Source: Thermoleophilia bacterium
GTDB taxonomy: Bacteria > Actinomycetota > Thermoleophilia > Gaiellales > SKUG01
Length of the DNA: 8,788 nt
Direction: 5' to 3'
Assembly (NCBI GenBank): GCA_020438525.1
Contig: JAGQUL010000260.1
Coordinates: 1 to 8,788 of the forward strand
The notes under the pieces are model-generated. The model saw nothing but the letters and a program-made list of their open reading frames with translations, did no database searches and was not told the origin of the DNA. The position numbers were made by a program, and so were the translations under genes. Position 1 is the first letter of the stretch. Every line of letters begins with the position of its first letter. Below, piece after piece: positions 5,662-8,788 of this stretch.

Positions 5662-6627
5662 ATGGAAACTCCTGACGGATCGTTTGCAACTGCCGCCTCC
5701 CCCACCGACCGCGCGCCGATGGTCACCGAACGCGAGCGCGCCGCGTTCCTCGGCTCGAGCCCGGCGCTCGAGCGCCTCCCCACCCCGGCGCGCTGGGAGC
5801 TCGCCCGGATCGGCACCGAGTCGGACCTGCCGGGCCGATCCGTGATCGATCCGGCGACGCTCGACCAGGTGCTCGTCGTGCGCGACGGCGAGCTGCTGGT
5901 CGTGCGCCCCGATCCCCTTCCCGGCCAATGGGTGGACGACGACGGCCTGGCGCGCGACGCGGCAGGCGCTCGCATCATGGTCGATCCGGTGACCGGCGGT
6001 CGGGTGGTGGGGCGCCTCTACCCGGGCGACATCGTGGGCTGCCCCGTGCTGCAGCAGCACGACCTCACCGGCTGCGTGCTTCGAGCCGGGACCCTCGGCA
6101 CGCAGGTGACGGCGGTCGAATCCGTCGCGTTCCACCTCGTGCTCGCGAGGGTGCTGCTCGCGTGCCCCGAGCTCGACGAGCTCGAGCCCGGCGCCGAGGT
6201 CGACGTGCACCGGATGGGGCTCTACAACGACCTTCCCATGCGCGATCTGGCCTGCGTGATGCAGGACGCGCGGCTCAGCTCGTTCCGACCGGGAGACACG
6301 GTCGTGGCGCAGGGCGAGTGCGGCGATCGGTTCTTCGTCGTGCTCGACGGGTACGCGATCGTCGAGCGCGACGGCGCGATCGTGGCGCGGCTCGAGCGAG
6401 GCAGCCACTTCGGCGAGCTCGCACTCCTGCGCGACGCGCACCGCGCCGCGACGGTTCGCGCGACCGCGCCGATGCGCACGTGGTCGATCAGCCGAGACTC
6501 GTTCGACCGGATCCTCCGCCATCGCCTTGCGCCGCGCGCCGATGTCGCGACGCGCGACCTCGCGCAGGGAATCGGTCCAGGCGGTGCGTGGGGCTCGCCG
6601 CTTGCCGCGCGGCTGCGGCGGCCCTGA
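5662..6627 (+). CDS. Tandem cyclic-nucleotide-binding fold protein without DNA-binding domain
   Basis: A 321-residue cytoplasmic protein. The second half (about 193-290) is a canonical cNMP-binding domain: SSFRPGDTVVAQGECGDRFFVVLDG, then the phosphate-binding cassette FGELALL (250-256) and RAATV (261-265). It thus keeps the Glu252 and Arg261 that grip ribose and phosphate, much as in PKA regulatory subunits. The first half (about 35-165) looks like a degenerate copy: DQVLVVRDGELLVV and GRLYPGDIVG follow the fold, but an insert of about 30 residues (84-115) is present and the cassette is replaced by VGCPVLQQHDLTG. No helix-turn-helix follows; the tail (291-321) is Gly/Arg-rich, so it is not a CRP-type regulator and must act through partners. 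ATG at 5662 was chosen; ATG at 5719 and an in-frame ATG at 5542 are alternatives, and none has a good ribosome site. It is convergent with the TerB-like gene, 13 bases apart. Confidence 0.85.
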   Translation: METPDGSFATAASPTDRAPMVTERERAAFLGSSPALERLPTPARWELARIGTESDLPGRSVIDPATLDQVLVVRDGELLVVRPDPLPGQWVDDDGLARDAAGARIMVDPVTGGRVVGRLYPGDIVGCPVLQQHDLTGCVLRAGTLGTQVTAVESVAFHLVLARVLLACPELDELEPGAEVDVHRMGLYNDLPMRDLACVMQDARLSSFRPGDTVVAQGECGDRFFVVLDGYAIVERDGAIVARLERGSHFGELALLRDAHRAATVRATAPMRTWSISRDSFDRILRHRLAPRADVATRDLAQGIGPGGAWGSPLAARLRRP

Positions 6628-6640
6628 CCATGCACGTCGC

Positions 6641-7270
6641 CTAGCCGGTGCCGTGGCCGTCCGCGTCCTCGCGGTACGAGGCCTCGAGCGCCTTGCGGAC
6701 GGCGACGCGTGCGCGATGCCGCGCGGCAAGGCTCGCGGCTCGCGGCGCCGGTGCGCCGATCACGCGCTCCTGGTCGTCGCCACCGCCCTGCGTGCCGTCG
6801 GGCGACAGCGCCGGCTCGTCGATCCGGATCTCCACCGCGGGTACGTCGAGCGCCTCGCACACGGTCGTGAGCATCCGAGTCTCGCGCGGGTCCTCGCGCG
6901 AGTCGGCGGCAGCCACGCGCGCCAGGTCGAGCGCGACGAGGCGCGCGATCGCGGGACGCCTGGCCAGCGCATGCAGCTGCGTCGTGAGCTGGTCGAGGTT
7001 CGGCGGCGATGCCAGCGATGTGCGCGCAAGCTGCTCGAGCTGCTCGAGGTCCTCGGCCGGCATCGACGTGCGATCGATGAACGCGAGCACCTCCTCCACC
7101 TCGACCTGCGCGACCTGCTCGTCCACCGCGGCCATCGCAACGAGCAGCTGCAGGTGCAGCGACGCGAGCTCGAGCGTGTACGCGCGATCGCGCGCGGACT
7201 CGCCGCCCTGTCGCGAGCGCCTGCGCTCGAGAAAGCTGGGAAATCGCCGACCTGTCTTGTTGCCACGCAT
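6641..7270 (-). CDS. TerB-like helical domain protein
   Basis: A 209-residue, predominantly helical protein. Residues 30-150 match the TerB/DjlA-type fold. Two copies of its acidic helix motif (Asp, then Glu seven residues later) are visible: AAVDEQVAQVE with Asp50/Glu57 and AAADSREDPRE with Asp123/Glu130. In TerB family proteins these residues bind divalent metal, and the proteins occur in tellurite-resistance-type and membrane-linked stress complexes. The glycine usual after the Asp is replaced by Glu51 and Ser124. The N-terminus (1-30) is strongly basic and the tail (155-209) is polar and Ala/Arg-rich, without a recognised domain. It is the last of three co-directional genes, 40 bases downstream of the EF-hand protein gene. 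No other ter-operon gene is seen, so tellurite resistance should not be assumed. ATG at 7270 has no clear Shine-Dalgarno site. Confidence 0.78.
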   Translation of the reverse strand: MRGNKTGRRFPSFLERRRSRQGGESARDRAYTLELASLHLQLLVAMAAVDEQVAQVEVEEVLAFIDRTSMPAEDLEQLEQLARTSLASPPNLDQLTTQLHALARRPAIARLVALDLARVAAADSREDPRETRMLTTVCEALDVPAVEIRIDEPALSPDGTQGGGDDQERVIGAPAPRAASLAARHRARVAVRKALEASYREDADGHGTG

Positions 7271-7276
7271 CGCAGT

Positions 7277-7291
7277 CGTGGTGATACCACG
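7277..7291. promoter_or_regulatory. Perfect dyad in front of the TerB-like gene
   Basis: CGTGGT (7277-7282) and ACCACG (7286-7291) are perfect reverse complements around GAT. The dyad sits 6 bases before the TerB-like ATG and 20 bases past the EF-hand gene stop. On the minus strand it contains TATCAC, a partial -10 match. It could be an operator over a promoter or a small hairpin; there is no T-run. Confidence 0.45.
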
Positions 7292-7310
7292 CCACGCACC
7301 TGCGGAATCC

Positions 7311-7796
7311 TCAGGCGCGGTCGCCCACGACCGCGAACCGCACCGGGTAGTCGCCGTAGGTGTCGCGGATCAGGTGGTCGAGCTTCGCAGCGGTCTCCGC
7401 GGTGTCGACCTCGAACAGGTAGGCGGCCTCGTCGTCGCCGATCGTGCCGTCGCCGTCCACGTCATACGCCGATTCGATGACCTGCGACTGCACGCCGGGA
7501 AGGCCGGTGGCGAAGTAGTTCTCGTCGCCGGTGAACCACGTCGGCTCCGCAGGGGCATGATCGGAGGTCTCGACGATCAGCTTCACCCCGTCGACCACCG
7601 GCTCGAGCATGCCTGCAGCGGCGTCTGCGACGAGCTGGTCGTCCGCGCCGTCGAACCAGGTGTCATGGACCACGACCTTCACCGTGTCGGGGCCGACCGG
7701 CTCGAGGCGCGCGATCGGATTGTGCTCGCCCTGCGTGAGCCAGGCGTGCTTCGTCGCGAATGCCAGCGCGGGCGATATCGGTGCGGTGAGCTGCAT
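7311..7796 (-). CDS. Small protein with one canonical EF-hand loop
   Basis: A 161-residue protein with no signal peptide. I do not recognise the family over most of its length: residues 1-105 alternate short strands and helices (HNPIARLEPV, VKVVVHDTWFDGADD, GVKLIVETSD). Residues 112-123, DVDGDGTIGDDE, form a textbook EF-hand calcium loop with Asp112, Asp114, Asp116, Gly117, Ile119 and Glu123. The following helix AAYLFEVDTAETAAKLDHLI fits, and the end is strand-like (YPVRFAVVGDRA). Only one loop is visible, whereas EF-hands usually pair, so dimerisation is possible. ATG at 7796 was chosen because GGAG lies 7 bases upstream; an upstream in-frame ATG at 7919 would add an Arg-rich leader unlike coding sequence. 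It lies between the GH26-like gene and the TerB-like gene on the same strand. Confidence 0.82.
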   Translation of the reverse strand: MQLTAPISPALAFATKHAWLTQGEHNPIARLEPVGPDTVKVVVHDTWFDGADDQLVADAAAGMLEPVVDGVKLIVETSDHAPAEPTWFTGDENYFATGLPGVQSQVIESAYDVDGDGTIGDDEAAYLFEVDTAETAAKLDHLIRDTYGDYPVRFAVVGDRA

Positions 7797-7803
7797 GGGG
7801 GAT

Positions 7804-7807
7804 CTCC
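7804..7807 (-). promoter_or_regulatory. Ribosome binding site of the EF-hand protein gene
   Basis: On the minus strand GGAG stands 7 bases before the ATG at 7796. It is the clearest Shine-Dalgarno site in the window and decides this start against the longer reading frame. Confidence 0.75.
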
Positions 7808-7837
7808 GGCGTTGAATGGAGTGCAGTCCCCGAACCG

Positions 7838-7852
7838 GCTGCACGGTGCAGC
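7838..7852. promoter_or_regulatory. Perfect GCTGCAC/GTGCAGC dyad upstream of the EF-hand gene
   Basis: Seven-base arms flank a single central G, about 42-56 bases before the EF-hand protein ATG, within the 148-bp gap (7797-7944) after the GH26-like gene. An additional GTGCAG occurs at 7821. This position suits an operator near a promoter; as RNA it would form only a 6-bp hairpin. The rest of the gap shows a (GAC)4 run near 7861 and GC-rich weak pairings, with no convincing terminator. Confidence 0.45.
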
Positions 7853-7944
7853 ACGATGGTGGACGACGACGACCATGCGTGCGACGTTCGAGCCCGCCGC
7901 GCGCCCGGTGCGGCCACACGCTGGGCCGGGTCTGTCGCGCGTGG

Positions 7945-8788
7945 TCAGTGATCGAGCGTGGCGTAGGCGCGCATGCCTGCGTCGTCGAGCCGGAAGTCCT
8001 TGGTCGCCACGTCGGGGTTGTTGCCCTCGGAGTTCCAGTACATCGCGCCGATCACGCGGGCGAAGTCGGGATTCGTCTTGAGCTGGTTCGCCGCATCGGC
8101 GAGCCAGCGAGCCTGCGCGCCGGGGTCGCCTGCGTGCTGGACCGTGCCGAGCTCGGGCAGCAGCACCGGCTTGTCGATCCCCTCGCGCTTCATCCAGTCG
8201 ATCACCGGCTGCATCTGCTGCGCGAAGCTCGAGTCCTTGCCGTTCCAGCCCATGTTGTAGGTGTCGGCGCCAATCACGTCGACGTACTGGCTGCCGGGAT
8301 AGAACGCGGAGACGCGATCGACGTTGGGCTGGAAGCCGTAGCCGGTCATCGTCCACACGAAGTTGATCGGACCTCCCTGCTTCGAGGTCGCTCCGAGCTG
8401 CTCGGCGAGCTGGTAGACGTGTCGCCACGCCGCCGCGAAGTCGGCACCGCTGCCACGCTGCGCGTTCTGCTTGCCGTCGGCCTCGTGGTTGAACGCGAAG
8501 AAGACCTTGCCGCCACCCTCGTCACGAAGGCTCTTCAGGTACTGGATCAGCTGCGCGTCCTGCTTGCCGCTGGCGATGTCCTGCCAGGTGCCCTCGGGCT
8601 TGAGGCTCGTGAACAGCGTGTGGCCGCTCGCGACCGCAGCCTTCTCCTTGGCGCTCAGCTGGTACTTGTGGTCGGCCATCCGGTCGAAGAAGCGCACGAG
8701 CTCGGCCTTGCGGCCGGTGACCGACTCCATGCGGTCGAGGTCGTTGGAGTTCCACCCGAGCAGGAAGTTGCCGTCGTAGGCGCTCGCA
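7945..8788 (-). CDS. GH26-like glycoside hydrolase, 5' end cut off by window
   Basis: The last 280 residues of a protein resembling glycoside hydrolase family 26 (beta-mannanase-type TIM barrel). The frame is open to the window edge, reading SAYDGNFLLGWNSNDLDR before the first internal Met at 8730. The true start and any signal peptide therefore lie outside. Barrel strands carry the expected pattern: VFFAFNHEADG with the candidate acid/base Glu (codon 8484-8482), INFVWTMTGYGF, YVDVIGADTYNMGW, and VLLPELGT with the candidate nucleophile Glu (codon 8154-8152). IGAMYWNSEGNN forms the last strand. GH26 enzymes cleave beta-mannans and some other beta-glucans or xylans and are usually exported. The HEADG in place of the usual HEMNG-type motif and the lack of the common Trp cluster after it suggest a divergent member; the substrate is uncertain. 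It lies upstream of, and on the same strand as, the EF-hand gene, 148 bases away. Confidence 0.82.
   Translation of the reverse strand, partial: ASAYDGNFLLGWNSNDLDRMESVTGRKAELVRFFDRMADHKYQLSAKEKAAVASGHTLFTSLKPEGTWQDIASGKQDAQLIQYLKSLRDEGGGKVFFAFNHEADGKQNAQRGSGADFAAAWRHVYQLAEQLGATSKQGGPINFVWTMTGYGFQPNVDRVSAFYPGSQYVDVIGADTYNMGWNGKDSSFAQQMQPVIDWMKREGIDKPVLLPELGTVQHAGDPGAQARWLADAANQLKTNPDFARVIGAMYWNSEGNNPDVATKDFRLDDAGMRAYATLDH

Noticed and set aside
5537..5845. ATG at 5537 preceded by GAGGAAG with good spacing, opening a 102-codon frame
   Set aside because: The ribosome-site match is tempting, but the product is Pro/Arg/Ser-rich and runs out of frame into the well-supported cyclic-nucleotide-binding gene. 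A short regulatory upstream peptide cannot be fully excluded.
5662..6627. CRP/FNR-family transcription factor
   Set aside because: The cNMP domain is followed by a short Gly/Arg-rich tail without a helix-turn-helix.
5491..6729. N-terminal extension of the CoA-binding frame through the cyclic-nucleotide-binding gene
   Set aside because: The frame simply lacks stops opposite a real gene; the CoA-binding fold begins after the ATG at 5490.
6641..7270. Tellurite resistance operon
   Set aside because: Only a TerB-like fold is present; no TerC, TerD or TerA-like gene is visible in the window.
7904..7930. CCCGG/CCGGG and CGGCC/GGCCG pairings after the GH26-like gene as a terminator
   Set aside because: Only 5-bp stems that compete with each other and no T-run; common by chance at this GC content.
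6648..8081. A 477-codon + strand frame across the TerB-like, EF-hand and GH26-like genes
   Set aside because: It is antisense to three supported genes and its composition is not protein-like.

Overview
The window is high-GC DNA (roughly 70% by eye) packed with short-gap genes. GTG is used as a start, and Shine-Dalgarno sites are scarce. These traits and the protein style suggest an actinobacterium, possibly a deep-branching soil lineage such as Thermoleophilia (Patulibacter/Solirubrobacter-like). The taxonomy is inference; no rRNA or tRNA gene is present. I see no mobile element, CRISPR array or phage gene.

Left part (1-2924, + strand): the end of an osmoprotectant-type ABC transporter operon. 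It holds the C-terminal part of one ProW/OpuCB-like permease, overlapping by one base a long second gene. That second gene encodes a permease domain, an extra membrane anchor and two tandem QAT-family (betaine/choline/ergothioneine-type) substrate-binding domains. The ATPase must lie outside the window. The two binding domains are clear duplicates but differ at positions likely to line the ligand pocket, which makes this the most interesting gene here.

Middle (2935-5490, - strand): a strong hairpin separates the transporter from a convergent set of three genes. In transcription order these are a YccU-type CoA-binding protein, an MFS transporter of the YbjJ type whose GTG start overlaps the preceding stop (GTGA), and an unrecognised 250-residue protein with two glycine-rich hydrophobic segments. 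A 171-bp divergent intergenic region (5491-5661) carries a long-armed inverted repeat and a 10-bp palindrome. It separates this set from a + strand gene for a protein with two cyclic-nucleotide-binding folds, the second with an intact phosphate-binding cassette, and no DNA-binding domain.

Right part (6641-8788, - strand): three co-directional genes. In transcription order they are a GH26-like glycoside hydrolase (5' end cut by the window edge), a small protein with a canonical EF-hand loop, and a TerB-like helical protein with two acidic metal-binding-type motifs. Small perfect dyads sit in front of the last two genes. No gene-free stretch exceeds 300 bases. The transporter is well understood as a family; the links among the other genes are conjecture.
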